Shown: positions 1 to 12,731, counted from the first letter of the stretch. The stretch is DNA of 64,000 nucleotides from Pseudogemmobacter hezensis (GCF_013155295.1 NZ_JABJXT010000013.1:1-64000); one strand, 5' to 3'. Program-made: numbers and translations. Notes: generated from the sequence alone by a model not told the origin.

Positions 1-95
1 CGATCCGTCATCGTGATCAGCATATCCGTCAGCAAACGGCCCAAATCGGCCTCCAGCGAACGGTCCTTCAAAAACAAGCCGACAATGCCGCACAT
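1..95 (-). CDS. Class II glutamine amidotransferase, 5' end only (GlxB/MgsA-like)
   Basis: The reverse strand from 95 reads ATG TGC GGC ATT GTC, giving MCGIVGLFLKDRSLEADLG and continuing off the window edge (31 codons visible). An initiator Met followed by Cys-Gly-Ile-Val-Gly is the signature of Ntn-type (class II) glutamine amidotransferases, in which Cys2 becomes the N-terminal nucleophile that releases ammonia from glutamine. The bases GGGAGA (about 103-108, minus strand) precede the ATG and fit a ribosome binding site. The FLKD extension resembles the stand-alone amidotransferase subunits found with glutamate-synthase-like subunits in Rhodobacteraceae (N-methylglutamate synthase or GlxB type) rather than PurF or GlmS. 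The subfamily is an inference from very few residues. Confidence 0.7.
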   Translation of the reverse strand, partial: MCGIVGLFLKDRSLEADLGRLLTDMLITMTD

Positions 96-245
96 GGCCC
101 CGTCTCCCTAAAATTAGCTCTGGCGCAAACAAAGCCTAACAAACCAAAGAAACAAACAGCAAGAAAGAAAGTTGAATGATGGGAAAGTTGCGGCGCATGA
201 AACAGGGTGTTTGCCGCATTTTCAGGCAGCCGCTGCCTGCGCCTT

Positions 246-333
246 CAGCAGACGGGGCGCTTGCAGCAGGCAGGGCGCTTTCAGCACACGAAGCGCTTGT
301 GCAGACGGGGCGCTTGCGCAGACGGGGCGCGTG
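246..333. repeat. Five 17-18 bp imperfect tandem units downstream of oxyR
   Basis: Units at 246-263, 264-281, 282-299, 300-316 and 317-333 all follow the pattern cagcagacggggcgcttg with a few substitutions. The array lies 18 bases past the oxyR stop, in the 96-351 interval between the amidotransferase start and oxyR. I see no gene in that interval; its remaining sequence near 100-190 is AT-rich and probably carries the promoter of the amidotransferase gene. Confidence 0.8.
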
Positions 334-351
334 ACATGCGGCAGGCGGCTG

Positions 352-3653
<3,302 letters not shown>

Positions 3654-3660
3654 CAAAATC

Positions 3661-3693
3661 AAAGGCCCCGGAACCCATTCCGGGGCCTTTTCT
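3661..3693 (+). terminator. Rho-independent terminator of katG
   Basis: A perfect 13-bp stem (3661-3673 with 3678-3690) with loop CCCA and a T-rich 3' side, 7 bases after the katG stop. Confidence 0.9.
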
Positions 3694-3729
3694 GCCCATT
3701 TCATCTGTCCTTAAATATCCCGGGGGAGG

Positions 3730-3759
3730 CTGCCAAAGGCAGACGGGGGCAGCGCCCCC
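3730..3759. repeat. REP-like GC-rich palindrome pair
   Basis: Two adjacent hairpins, CTGCC-AAA-GGCAG (3730-3742) and GGGGGC-AGC-GCCCCC (3745-3759), follow a TTAAATATCC run. A related GGGGC-AGA-GCCCC hairpin occurs at 43893-43905. They look like dispersed intergenic palindromic elements, and this one separates the convergent katG and ycjF-like genes. Confidence 0.5.
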
Positions 3760-3784
3760 TGACATCCGCCGCCATCCCATCCCC

Positions 3785-4825
3785 TCAGCTTTCAGAGGCC
3801 TCACTCTTCCCGCGCGGCACCAGCCCGGCCAGCGCCCTTGTAATCAGCCCGGAAACCCCGGGCCGCGAAACAGCGCGAAAGGGCAGGGGACGGCATTGCT
3901 CCATCGCGGCGACGCCAATTCGCGCGGTCAGGGCGCCGTTCACCACTCCCTCGCCAAAGCGACGCGACAGCTTTGACAGCACGCCGCCGCCAAGCGCCGA
4001 GCCCATCAGATCATCGGCCAGCGAGACCGCGCCCGCCGCCAGCAGCGAGGAAAACACCCGCCGCATCAGGCTCCAGCTGCCCAGAAACCCAGCCCGCCCG
4101 CCATAGATTGCCGCAATCCGCCGGATCATCGCCAGGTTTGAATAAAGCACCGCCGCCACATCGGCCAAAGCCAGCGGCACCAGGGCTGTGACCAGGGCCA
4201 CGCGGCGGGCCGCAGCCTCGACCTCTGCCACGGCCTGGGTATCAAGGGGCGCAAGGATCGTGGTCTCGGCCAGCGCCATCAGCGCATCGGCATCCATCAC
4301 ATCGGCCTCGACCGCCTCAAAGCGGCTCAGGCCCCAGCTGACCTCGGGGCGGCCCTGATAAAGGCCGCGAATATGGCCGCAGACCCCCCTTGCCGCCTTC
4401 AGATCGGCGCTTTGATGCGCCTCGGCTGCGGCATGGCGCAGGTGATCAAGCCGCGCGATCCGGGCAAAACCAAGCGCTTCGCGCAGCGCCATGATCAGCG
4501 CCACCAGCACCGCCAATATGATCAGCACGAAAGCGACCCAGCCCAGAAACGCATTGCGGGCGAAAAGCGAGGTGGTGAAATCCCAGGCCGCGACGCTTAG
4601 CACAAAGGTGAAAAGCGTGGTGAAAACCCAGATCGCCAGCCGCGCAAAGCCAGAGCGGCGCTGCCCGGCCAGATCCGCCATGCGCTGCAGGGCAAGGTCG
4701 GCCTCGCTGATCTCATCCACCACAGGCGCGGCGGCGGGATCGGCATCGGGGATCTCATTGCCGTCAATCTCTTCGACAAAGGGACGCACGGAACGGGGCG
4801 CTGCGGGGGGATCTGGATAATTCAC
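3785..4825 (-). CDS. YcjF-like / TIGR01620 family inner-membrane protein
   Basis: A 346-aa protein of the YcjF/TIGR01620 (DUF697-containing) type. The first 80 residues are polar; two hydrophobic segments follow (about 80-125, including WIFTTLFTFVLSVAAWDF-like and GWVAFVLIILAVLVALIMAL), then a long soluble region and a C-terminal half with DUF697-like Ala/Val/Leu-rich helices. It overlaps the upstream ycjX by 4 nt, so translational coupling is likely. In Enterobacteria ycjX-ycjF is a heat-shock pair of unclear biochemical role; the adjacency here supports the same pair. Confidence 0.8.
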   Translation of the reverse strand: MNYPDPPAAPRSVRPFVEEIDGNEIPDADPAAAPVVDEISEADLALQRMADLAGQRRSGFARLAIWVFTTLFTFVLSVAAWDFTTSLFARNAFLGWVAFVLIILAVLVALIMALREALGFARIARLDHLRHAAAEAHQSADLKAARGVCGHIRGLYQGRPEVSWGLSRFEAVEADVMDADALMALAETTILAPLDTQAVAEVEAAARRVALVTALVPLALADVAAVLYSNLAMIRRIAAIYGGRAGFLGSWSLMRRVFSSLLAAGAVSLADDLMGSALGGGVLSKLSRRFGEGVVNGALTARIGVAAMEQCRPLPFRAVSRPGVSGLITRALAGLVPRGKSEASES

Positions 4826-6249
4826 AGCCGGTCTCCGATCAGAAATTCGACGGCGCGGTCAAGGCGGATATGGGGCGGGCCCTCGCCCGGGCGCAGGCTT
4901 AGCCGGGCGGGGGCAAATTCCATCATGCCGAATTCCGCATCCAGCCAGGCCTCTGCCCCCTCGCGGGCGGGCGAGAGGATCCGGGCGGGATCAGCGGGCA
5001 AAAGCCCCGGATACATCACCGCCTGCCTGCCGGTGCTCAGCAGCCGCCCGCGCACGGCGGGCAGTTCCTGGCCGTCACGGCTGACCTTTTCCTCAACCGT
5101 TGCCCGCAGGCTGGCCAGCGACAGCGCCGCGACGCCTGCGCCGGAAAACTCGGCGCGGCGTTTCGCGTCACCGACCAGCGCCTCGGTGATCGCGGTCAGG
5201 GCCGGGTGCTGCTCATGGTGCAGGTGATCGGCGCGGGTGGCGGCGAAAAGGATCTTCTCGACCCGTTTTCCGCCCAAAAGCGTGGCCAGCCACGAGCTGC
5301 GCCCGACCCGGAATGCGGTCAGCACCTCTGCCATGACCTTGCGCAGATCCTCGACCGCCTGCGGCCCCTGATGGATCGCGCCCAGCACATCCATCAGCAC
5401 GATCTGGCGGTCAACGCGGGCGAAATGGTCGCGGAAAAACGGCGTCACCACCTTCGCCTTATAGCCCTCAAAGCGGCGCATCATCTCGCGCCAGAGCGAG
5501 CCTCGCCCGGCCTCGGCGGGTTGCGGGAGGGGGGCGAAGGTCAGCACCGGGCTGCCCGCCAGATCGCCGGGCAGCAGGAACCGCCCCGGTGTGCAATCCG
5601 ACCAGCCCGCAGCCCTCGCGGCATTCAGATAGCGGGTGAAAGCGGCGGCCAGCACCTGGGCCCGCGCCTCATCCAGCGCCAGCGCCCCATCCTCGGCCCG
5701 GGCCAGCGCCAGGAAATCACGCGCCTCGGCCAGCCTGGTCGCGCGTTTTGCGACGATGGCCAGCGTATCCTCGGCCCAGGCGGCAAAGTCTTTCTCCATC
5801 AGGGCCAGATCCAGCAGCCACTCGCCCGGGTAATCGACGATATCGAGATGCATCACCTGCGGCCCGCGCCAGCCGGAAAACCAGCCTGCGGGCCGGGTGC
5901 GAAACGACAGCCGCAGCTCGGATATCGAGCGGGTTGAGGCAGGCCAGCGCGGATCATCCCCGGTCAGCGCCGCAAGGTGGTTTTCATAGTCGAACCGGGG
6001 CAGGGTCAGATCGGGCTGGGGCTGCAGGTGAACCGCCTCGATCCGCCCCTCACGCGCGGCGGAAAGCTGCAGCATCCGGCCACGGTTCAGCAGATTGGCA
6101 ATCAGCGAGGTGATGAAAACCGTCTTGCCCGCCCTGGACAGGCCAGTGACGCCCAGCCGCAGCACCGGCTCGAACAAAAGGCCTGATATCCCGGCCTGGG
6201 TCTGGTCTATGCTGCGGGTGATGCTGTCGGTAATGCCGAAAAGTGCCAA
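4822..6249 (-). CDS. ycjX: YcjX family P-loop protein (DUF463)
   Basis: A 475-aa GTPase-like protein of the YcjX/DUF463 family. A Walker A motif GLSRAGKTVF is near residue 35, followed by a long family-specific region with DYPGEWLLDLAL, which resembles a switch-II/Walker B element, and a C-terminal domain ending GEGPPHIRLDRAVEFLIGD. It is transcribed first and overlaps the TIGR01620 gene by 4 nt. The E. coli homologue belongs to the sigma-32 regulon; the function is thought to be membrane-associated stress response but is unproven. The gene is divergent from truA. Confidence 0.85.
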   Translation of the reverse strand: MALFGITDSITRSIDQTQAGISGLLFEPVLRLGVTGLSRAGKTVFITSLIANLLNRGRMLQLSAAREGRIEAVHLQPQPDLTLPRFDYENHLAALTGDDPRWPASTRSISELRLSFRTRPAGWFSGWRGPQVMHLDIVDYPGEWLLDLALMEKDFAAWAEDTLAIVAKRATRLAEARDFLALARAEDGALALDEARAQVLAAAFTRYLNAARAAGWSDCTPGRFLLPGDLAGSPVLTFAPLPQPAEAGRGSLWREMMRRFEGYKAKVVTPFFRDHFARVDRQIVLMDVLGAIHQGPQAVEDLRKVMAEVLTAFRVGRSSWLATLLGGKRVEKILFAATRADHLHHEQHPALTAITEALVGDAKRRAEFSGAGVAALSLASLRATVEEKVSRDGQELPAVRGRLLSTGRQAVMYPGLLPADPARILSPAREGAEAWLDAEFGMMEFAPARLSLRPGEGPPHIRLDRAVEFLIGDRL

Positions 6250-6341
6250 ACCAGCCCCCTGTTGTCTGGCGCCAAAGATAGGGGGCCGGGCGCCGATTGG
6301 GAAGGTGGACGAAAGCGGGCAATTCGGCTAAGCGGCGCATC

Positions 6342-7139
6342 ATGCCACGCTATGCTTTCAGGATCGAATATGACGGTGGCCCGTTCAACGGCTGGCAGCG
6401 CCAGGCGGGCGGGCAGCCATCGGTGCAACAGGCCATCGAAGAGGCGCTGGCCCGGCTGGAACCTGGCGAGCACCGCATCGCAGCCGCTGGCCGCACCGAT
6501 GCGGGCGTTCATGCCACGGGCCAGGTGGCGCATGTCGATCTGGCAAAGCCCTGGGATCCCTTTCGCCTGGCCGAGGCGCTGAACTGGCATCTGAAACCGG
6601 CCCCGGTGGCGATCACCGCCTGTGCGCAGGTGCCCGATGATTTCCATGCCCGCTTTTCCGCCATCGAGCGGCGTTATCTTTTTCGCCTGCTGGCGCGTCG
6701 GGCCCCTGCGGTGCTGGATGCAGGGCGGGTCTGGCAGGTGCGCGGCGCACTTGATCTGGGCGCGATGCGCGAAGGCGCGGCGCATCTGATCGGCAAGCAT
6801 GATTTCACCACCTTCCGCTCGACCATGTGTCAGGCGCAAAGCCCGGTGAAATCCATCGATGAGATCCGCATCCTATGCCATGACACCCCGGGCGGCACCG
6901 AGTTCCGCCTTTACCTGCGGGCGCGCAGCTTCCTGCACAACCAGGTGCGCTCGATCGTGGGCACGCTTGAAAGGGTGGGGGCAGGGTCCTGGGCACCCGC
7001 GCGTGTGGCAGAGGCGCTTCGCGCCCGCGACCGCGCCGCCTGTGGCCCGGTCTGCCCGCCAGAAGGGCTTTATCTGACGAAGGCCTGCTATCCGGTTGAT
7101 CCCTTCGGGGATGAGGTGGGCGGGGATGAGGCGGGCTGA
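6342..7139 (+). CDS. truA: tRNA pseudouridine(38-40) synthase TruA
   Basis: A 265-aa protein that isomerises uridines 38-40 of the tRNA anticodon arm. The catalytic Asp53 lies in [14 protein letters not shown], the TruA active-site motif, and [19 protein letters not shown] is a typical TruA N terminus. The ATG at 6342 was chosen because the frame upstream codes for non-family sequence. The C terminus ends [10 protein letters not shown], encoded by a 15-bp in-frame tandem duplication at 7108-7137. Divergent from ycjX with a 92-base spacer. Confidence 0.95.
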   Translation: MPRYAFRIEYDGGPFNGWQRQAGGQPSVQQAIEEALARLEPGEHRIAAAGRTDAGVHATGQVAHVDLAKPWDPFRLAEALNWHLKPAPVAITACAQVPDDFHARFSAIERRYLFRLLARRAPAVLDAGRVWQVRGALDLGAMREGAAHLIGKHDFTTFRSTMCQAQSPVKSIDEIRILCHDTPGGTEFRLYLRARSFLHNQVRSIVGTLERVGAGSWAPARVAEALRARDRAACGPVCPPEGLYLTKACYPVDPFGDEVGGDEAG

Positions 7140-7215
7140 CGCCCTGGCTGCAGGAAAACATAGACCGCGCGGCCTCTTTGGCTTAACCCAAAGCCATAAA
7201 AGGGAGAGCGTTCAC

Positions 7216-7506
7216 ATGACATTCAGCCAGATCATCGTATCACAATTCGCCGAGCCGTTCCGCATCGTCCTGTTGCTTGGCCTTGTATGGACGATGATGC
7301 GCACCCGCGCGGTCAGCGGCACGGTGATCCCGCTGGCGGCGGGCGTGGTCTTTGTTGCCGTGCTGATCCCGATGACCCTGACCCAGGACAGCCCGGTGCC
7401 GGCGCAAACCCAGATCGGTGCGGGGTTGGTGACCAATGCGATCCTGGCCGGAATTATCCTTGGGATCTGGGAGCTGGTCACCCGCCTGCGCGGCGGAAAA
7501 GGCTGA
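7216..7506 (+). CDS. Small hydrophobic membrane protein, unknown function
   Basis: A 96-aa protein with three predicted membrane segments (about 14-26, 35-53 and 66-86) and the charged tail RLRGGKG. The start at 7216 follows AGGGAGAG at 7201-7208. It lies 76 bases after truA and ends just before a strong bidirectional terminator, so it may be co-transcribed with truA or have its own promoter. I do not recognise a named family. Confidence 0.7.
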   Translation: MTFSQIIVSQFAEPFRIVLLLGLVWTMMRTRAVSGTVIPLAAGVVFVAVLIPMTLTQDSPVPAQTQIGAGLVTNAILAGIILGIWELVTRLRGGKG

Positions 7507-7562
7507 ACAATTCAGCCCCTGGCCTTGGCGGGGGGCATTGGAATGAAAACGGCGATATGAAA

Positions 7563-7590
7563 ACGGGCCGGGGAAATCCCCGGCCCGTTC
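7563..7590. terminator. Bidirectional terminator between the small membrane protein and MFS genes
   Basis: A 12-bp perfect stem (7563-7574 with 7579-7590), loop AAAT, with flanking A and T bases. It sits between convergent genes and can serve both strands. Confidence 0.85.
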
Positions 7591-7613
7591 TGCTTTCCAC
7601 GCGGATCAGATGC

Positions 7614-9395
7614 TCATTTCTGATCTGCGAAGATGTCTTTCTTATGCGTGCCACCCGGCACGAACAGCGCCCCGATCACCACCGTCATCAGCGCGACGAC
7701 GATTGCATACCAGAGACCCGCGTAGATATTGCCGGACTGCGCCGAGATCGCAAAAGCGGTCGCAGGCAGCAGGCCACCAAACCAGCCATTGCCGATGTGA
7801 TAGGGCAGCGACAGGCCGGAGTAACGGATCCGGGTCGGGTAAAGCTCGACCAGCATTGCGGCAATCGGGCCGTAAACCATCGTCACCAGAATGATCAGAT
7901 AGGTCAGGGTCAGCACGATGGTCAGCTTTTGGCCAGTGAAGATGTCGAAGAAGTTCTTCGCCACGGCAACCGTTTCATTAGGCTGGCCTGCAACCGGATA
8001 GCCTGCGGCGCTGAGTGCGTCGTTCAGCTCGGTGTCGAAACGCTTCTTCTGGTCTGCGGCATCCGCTGCAACACCCGAATAGCCCTGGATCACCGTCTCG
8101 CCGATTTTCACCGAAGCGAGGGTGCCCGCAGCCCCGTCGACCGTCTCAGAATTGGCCGAACGTGCGGTCAGGCCAGCTTTGATGATGTCGCAGGAATTGG
8201 TGAACTTCGCGGTGCCGACCGGGTTGAACTGGAACGAGCAGTCATTCGGGTCTGCGGTCACGGTGATCTGGGTCTGATGCGCTGCGTAAAGCATCGGGTT
8301 CGCGGTTTTGGTCAGGAAGCCAAAGACCGGGAAATAGGTGATTGCAGCGATCAGGCAGCCGCCCAGGATGATCGGCTTACGGCCGATACGGTCGGAAAGC
8401 TTGCCGAAGAAGATGAAGCCATAGGTGCCGAGGATCAGCGACCAGGCCACAAAGACGTTGGCGGTGAAGCTGTCGACCTTGATGACGTTTTGCACATAGA
8501 AGAGCGCGTAGAACTGGCCCGAGTACCAGACCACAGCCTGGCCTGCGGTCAGACCGAACAGCGCGATCAGAGCGATCTTGCCGTTTTTCCAGTTGCCGAA
8601 GGCTTCGCGCAGCGGCGCTTTCGAGGCGGAACCCTCTTCCTTCATCTTCTTGAAGGCGGGGGATTCATTCATGGTCACGCGGATATAAAGCGAGACCAGC
8701 AGCAGCCCCAGCGAGCCGATGAACGGAATGCGCCAGCCCCAGGCGTTGAAGGCCTTCATCATCTGCGGGGTGCCATCTGCCAGCAGAACCGGCTGGCTTG
8801 CCGCATCCAGCACCGGCTGGTCGGGGAAGTTGCCGTTCACATAGCCCTGCACCATCAGAATGACGATCAGCGACAGCAAAAGGCCCAGCGTGGCCGTGGT
8901 CTGAATAAAGGCGGTGAAATAGCCGCGCTGGTTTTGCGGCGCGTGTTCCGCCACATAGACTGCCGCCCCGCCATATTCGCCGCCAAGTGCCAGACCCTGC
9001 AACATGCGCAGGATGATCAGGATGATCGGTGCAGCCACCCCCCAGGAGTGGTAGCTGGGCAGGATGCCGACGATGAAGGTCGAGAAGCCCATGATCAGAA
9101 TGGTCATCAGGAAGGTGTATTTACGGCCGACAAGGTCGCCCAGCATCCCGAAAACCAGCGCGCCGAAGGGGCGCACGATAAAGCCCGCCGCGAAAGCCAG
9201 CAGCGCAAAGACGTTGCGGGTGGCCTCGGGGAAGGGGGTGAAGAACTGTGCGCCGATGATGGCGGCCAGCGATCCGTAAAGATAGAAATCATACCATTCG
9301 AAGATCGTGCCCGCAGAAGAGGCGAGAATAACCTTCTTCTCTTCTTTGGTCATGGGGCGTGAGCGGTCGCGCACGTCCGGGGTTGATGCTGCCAT
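7614..9395 (-). CDS. MHS-family MFS transporter (metabolite:H+ symporter type)
   Basis: A 593-aa major facilitator of the metabolite:H+ symporter subgroup. FEWYDFYLYGSLAA begins helix 1, GMLGDLVGRKYTF is the loop 2-3 signature, LRMLQGLALGGEYGGAAVYVAEH covers the helix 4-5 region and GKLSDRIGRK is the loop 8-9 repeat. The start at 9395 follows AAGGAGG at about 9405-9411. Two extra non-membrane loops stand out: residues about 185-215, and a large insert about 365-490 with Cys386 and Cys402. Downstream of acs-adk on the same strand, it may import a short-chain carboxylate for activation by Acs; that substrate is inferred from context only. Confidence 0.88.
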   Translation of the reverse strand: MAASTPDVRDRSRPMTKEEKKVILASSAGTIFEWYDFYLYGSLAAIIGAQFFTPFPEATRNVFALLAFAAGFIVRPFGALVFGMLGDLVGRKYTFLMTILIMGFSTFIVGILPSYHSWGVAAPIILIILRMLQGLALGGEYGGAAVYVAEHAPQNQRGYFTAFIQTTATLGLLLSLIVILMVQGYVNGNFPDQPVLDAASQPVLLADGTPQMMKAFNAWGWRIPFIGSLGLLLVSLYIRVTMNESPAFKKMKEEGSASKAPLREAFGNWKNGKIALIALFGLTAGQAVVWYSGQFYALFYVQNVIKVDSFTANVFVAWSLILGTYGFIFFGKLSDRIGRKPIILGGCLIAAITYFPVFGFLTKTANPMLYAAHQTQITVTADPNDCSFQFNPVGTAKFTNSCDIIKAGLTARSANSETVDGAAGTLASVKIGETVIQGYSGVAADAADQKKRFDTELNDALSAAGYPVAGQPNETVAVAKNFFDIFTGQKLTIVLTLTYLIILVTMVYGPIAAMLVELYPTRIRYSGLSLPYHIGNGWFGGLLPATAFAISAQSGNIYAGLWYAIVVALMTVVIGALFVPGGTHKKDIFADQK

Positions 9396-9691
9396 ATGGC
9401 TTCCTCCTTGCCTGCCGCCCGTTCGGGTCGGCCTCTCCCTCTGTTGGCCTTTGCGTCCCTGTCGGATGCAAAAACATCTCCTCCGCCCGCAGACGAGATC
9501 ATCGCGCTGCGGCTGGGTTTTGACGGTTCCGGCAGTGCCCTGTTGCGGCTGCGGTTGCAGCCAGGGCATGTGGCCCGCCTGGCCGATCCTTTGGGGATCA
9601 GCGCTTTCTGCTTTGGAAATCCTGCAGGGATCTGCAGGCGCTTCCTCCTCCTGTCACCGCCCGGGGCCCTCCAACCCCGGAAAGTGACCTG
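9396..9691. other. Spacer between adk and the MFS gene
   Basis: No gene is visible in these 296 bases. They hold the MFS ribosome binding site (about 9405-9411), a 7-bp inverted repeat CCTGCAG-N4-CTGCAGG (9621-9638) and a GC-rich CCGGGG/CCCCGG hairpin (about 9662-9681) soon after the adk stop. That hairpin lacks a T tract, so it could be a weak attenuator between acs-adk and the transporter. Confidence 0.4.
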
Positions 9692-10366
9692 TCAGACCGC
9701 CACCCGGCCGATAACCCGGCCAAGGGCGCTGCGGACCTCATCGATGGCTGCCATCGCATCGATCCGTTGCAAAACGCCTTTCGCCTCATAAAAGGCGATC
9801 AGGGGCGCTGTCTGGGCGTGATAGGCCTTCAGCCGTTCGCGCACCGTCGTTGCATTGTCATCGGCGCGGCGCTTCATCTCGCTTGCGCCGCATTTGTCGC
9901 AGGTGCCGGCATGGGCGGGCTGGCGGAAGCTGTCGTGATAGCCTTCGCCGCATTTTGCGCAGCTGTAGCGGCCCGAAACCCGGCCCACCATCGCCTCATC
10001 ATCGACCTCAAGGCTGACAGCTGCGGTGATCCGCAGGCCCTGGTCGGCCAGCAGCTGCTCAAGTGCGGCGGCCTGGCCATCGGTGCGCGGGAACCCATCC
10101 AGGATGATGCCCCGGGCACAGTCGGGCTGGGCCATGCGCTCTTGCAAAATCGCCAGCACGATCTCATCCGAGACCAGCGCGCCTGCCTCCATCACGGCCT
10201 TTGCGGCAAGGCCCGCAGGCGTGCCCTGGGCCACTGCCGCCCGCAGCATATCGCCGGTCGACAGCTGGACGAGGCCCTGCTCTTCTTCCAGCATGCGGGC
10301 CTGGGTGCCCTTGCCGGCCCCGGGGGGGCCAAGCAGGATCAGAACGGGGGTCTCGGCGCTGGTCAT
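9692..10366 (-). CDS. adk: Adenylate kinase, zinc-LID type
   Basis: A 224-aa long-form adenylate kinase (AMP + ATP to 2 ADP). P-loop GPPGAGKGT is at 13-21, the AMP-site element [10 protein letters not shown] near 36 and DGFPRT at 90-95. The LID carries CAKC...CDKC (Cys136, 139, 156, 159), the four-cysteine zinc site. The start codon overlaps the acs stop by 4 nt (ATGA), so it is translated from the acs message. Since Acs releases AMP, coupling to an adenylate kinase makes metabolic sense. In many Alphaproteobacteria adk sits in the secY-rpsM ribosomal operon, so this may be an additional copy dedicated to Acs. Confidence 0.93.
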   Translation of the reverse strand: MTSAETPVLILLGPPGAGKGTQARMLEEEQGLVQLSTGDMLRAAVAQGTPAGLAAKAVMEAGALVSDEIVLAILQERMAQPDCARGIILDGFPRTDGQAAALEQLLADQGLRITAAVSLEVDDEAMVGRVSGRYSCAKCGEGYHDSFRQPAHAGTCDKCGASEMKRRADDNATTVRERLKAYHAQTAPLIAFYEAKGVLQRIDAMAAIDEVRSALGRVIGRVAV

Positions 10367-12345
10367 CCCTTGTTCATCCTGTTCTCGATCAGGTCATCGA
10401 CGACCGAAGGGTCGGCCAGCGTCGAGGTATCGCCAAGCGCGCCAAAGTCATTCTCGGCGATCTTGCGCAGGATGCGGCGCATGATCTTGCCCGAGCGGGT
10501 CTTGGGCAGGCCCGGCGCGAACTGGATCAGATCGGGTTTGGCGATCGGGCCGATCTCGGTGCGGACCCAGGTTTCCAGCTCTTTGCGCAGCTCTGCCGAG
10601 GGCGCCACGCCATTCATCAGCGTGACATAGGCATAGATGCCCTGGCCCTTCAGGTCATGCGGATAGCCGACAACTGCCGCTTCGGCCACTTTCTCATGCG
10701 CGACAAGGGCGGATTCCACCTCTGCCGTGCCCATCCGGTGGCCGGAGACGTTAATGACATCATCGACACGGCCGGTAATCCAGTAATATCCGTCCGCGTC
10801 ACGACGGCAGCCGTCACCCGTAAAATAGTAACCTTTATACTGGCTGAAATATGCTTCTTCGAACCGCGCATGATCGCCCCAGAGCGTGCGCATCTGCCCC
10901 GGCCAGCTGTCCGAGATACAGAGCACGCCCTCGCACTCAGTCTCGGTCAGTTCCGCCGCGGTTTGCGGGTCAAGAACCACGGGTTTCACGCCAAAGAAGG
11001 GGAAGGTTGCCGAGCCGGGTTTCGTCGCCGTAGCCCCCGGCAGCGGCGTCAGCATATGGCCGCCGGTCTCGGTCTGCCAGAAGGTGTCAACGATCGGCAG
11101 TTTCCCTTTTCCAACATATTTGTCGTACCAGACCCATGCTTCGGGGTTGATAGGTTCACCAACCGAACCAAGCACCTTCAGAGACGACAGATCGTGCTTT
11201 TCGACAAACTCCGGCCCCATCCCCATCAGTGAGCGGATCGCGGTCGGCGCGGTATAGAACTGGTTGACCTTGTGCTTGGCGCAGACCTCCCAGAAGCGGC
11301 CTGCATCGGGGAAGGTCGGAACGCCTTCAAACATCAGCGTGGTGCCGCCATTCGCCAGCGGGCCGTAGACGATATAGCTGTGCCCGGTGACCCAGCCGAC
11401 ATCGGCGGTGCACCAGTAGATGTCGCCATCATGGTAATCAAAAGTATATTGATGCGTCATCGAGGCATAGACGAGATAGCCGCCCGAAGTATGCACCACG
11501 CCCTTGGGCTTTCCGGTCGAGCCAGAGGTGTAAAGGATGAACAGCGGATCCTCGGCCCCGACCTCGACATAGGGGCAATAGGGGCGGGCCTCGGCCATCT
11601 CGGCCAAAAGGTCGAAATCGCGGCCCGAGACCCAGGAGGTCTGCTCGCCGGTGCGCTTCACGACCAGACATTTGACCCGGTCCGAGCAATGCAAGAGCGC
11701 CTTGTCGGTATTGTCTTTCAGCCCGGTTTTCTTGCCCGCACGCGGCGCCCAGTCGGCGGTGATGACGACTTTGGCCTCGGAATCATTGATGCGGTTGGCC
11801 AGCGCATCCGGCGAAAAGCCACCGAAAACAACCGAATGCACCGCGCCGATCCGGGCGCAGGCCAGCATGGCATAGGCGGCCTCGGGGATCATCGGCAGGT
11901 AAAGAACGACGCGGTCGCCCTTCTTCACGCCATGCGATTTCAGCACATTGGCCATACGCGAGACCTGCTCCAGCAGCTCACGATAGGTGATGTGTTTTGC
12001 ATCTTCCTTGCTGGGATCATCGGGTTCCCAGATGATCGCGGTCTGCTCGGCCCGGTCGATCAGGTGGCGGTCGATGCAATTCGCAGCGACGTTCAGCGAG
12101 CCATCGCCAAACCAGCGGATCGAGATATTGCCGGGTGCAAAGCTGGTCTCTTTGACCGACTGATAGGGCTGGATCCAGTCGAGGCGAAGCCCCTCACGTG
12201 CCCAATAGGCCTCGGGCGAGGCCACGGATTCCGCGTAAAGCCGCGCATAGCCTGCCGCATCGACATGCGCCGAGGCGACGAAATCCGCTGACGGCGGACG
12301 GCTTGCGCCCGGATTCGACACTTTCGGATTGGGCTGGTCTTTCAT
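10363..12345 (-). CDS. acs: Acetyl-CoA synthetase (AMP-forming)
   Basis: A 660-aa acetate-CoA ligase that converts acetate, ATP and CoA into acetyl-CoA, AMP and PPi. The adenylate-forming core motif [15 protein letters not shown] is near residue 262, the A5 segment [16 protein letters not shown] is in the middle, and the C-terminal domain has [20 protein letters not shown] and the A10 lysine in [14 protein letters not shown], the conserved target of reversible acetylation. The start at 12345 is preceded by GGGGAGGA, which excludes the eight extra codons upstream. It is first in an acs-adk(-MFS) unit. Confidence 0.97.
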   Translation of the reverse strand: MKDQPNPKVSNPGASRPPSADFVASAHVDAAGYARLYAESVASPEAYWAREGLRLDWIQPYQSVKETSFAPGNISIRWFGDGSLNVAANCIDRHLIDRAEQTAIIWEPDDPSKEDAKHITYRELLEQVSRMANVLKSHGVKKGDRVVLYLPMIPEAAYAMLACARIGAVHSVVFGGFSPDALANRINDSEAKVVITADWAPRAGKKTGLKDNTDKALLHCSDRVKCLVVKRTGEQTSWVSGRDFDLLAEMAEARPYCPYVEVGAEDPLFILYTSGSTGKPKGVVHTSGGYLVYASMTHQYTFDYHDGDIYWCTADVGWVTGHSYIVYGPLANGGTTLMFEGVPTFPDAGRFWEVCAKHKVNQFYTAPTAIRSLMGMGPEFVEKHDLSSLKVLGSVGEPINPEAWVWYDKYVGKGKLPIVDTFWQTETGGHMLTPLPGATATKPGSATFPFFGVKPVVLDPQTAAELTETECEGVLCISDSWPGQMRTLWGDHARFEEAYFSQYKGYYFTGDGCRRDADGYYWITGRVDDVINVSGHRMGTAEVESALVAHEKVAEAAVVGYPHDLKGQGIYAYVTLMNGVAPSAELRKELETWVRTEIGPIAKPDLIQFAPGLPKTRSGKIMRRILRKIAENDFGALGDTSTLADPSVVDDLIENRMNKG

Positions 12346-12731
12346 GGCATCCTCCCCAGACTTCGGCAAACACAGTCACGACATATGTCAGCCGCCGATT
12401 TCCGGTCAGGCCTGGCTCGCGGCTGCTCACTCCCTTGTGACAGTCTAGCGGCAGGTGAATTTTTTGGTAACCCCCGTTGGCACAATCATTTTTCAGTAAA
12501 AATATTGACCGAATAACTGTCAACGATGTAAATTTTTTCCGCGTTTGTCACAAGTTTGACATTTTTTTCAACAACCTGGGGCTTCACAGAAACGCGAGGC
12601 TTTGCTGATGATTGCGCATCACGCCTCGGGGCGGGGTATTTGCGGCAAGATACTTTCTGTTCGGCGGCGCTGCCGGGTAACAAAATGATTCGCTGCTTCG
12701 GGCGCCCGATCACGGCGCGGTCCGAATGCGA
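12346..12731. promoter_or_regulatory. acs upstream region
   Basis: No gene is evident. Bases 12455-12600 are strikingly AT-rich for this genome, with several T-runs and TTGACC/TTGACA-like hexamers on both strands, and probably hold the acs promoter, which reads leftward. No clear operator palindrome was found. Confidence 0.4.

Noticed and set aside
246-333. CRISPR-like array
   Set aside because: Units are 17-18 bp, directly adjacent without spacers and imperfect, so this is a simple tandem repeat; no cas genes are present.
7096-7506. Extended form of the small membrane protein starting at 7096
   Set aside because: The upstream part overlaps the end of truA and has no ribosome binding site; AGGGAGAG marks 7216 as the start.
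7287-9362. A 691-codon open frame on the plus strand across the MFS transporter
   Set aside because: It is antisense to a well-supported transporter, rich in His/Gln/Arg/Asp of the kind produced by reading GC-rich codons backwards, has no ribosome binding site and no recognisable domain.
12486-12713. A 75-codon minus-strand frame in the acs upstream region
   Set aside because: It lies in an AT-rich promoter-like region, with no ribosome binding site and no similarity to any family I recognise.
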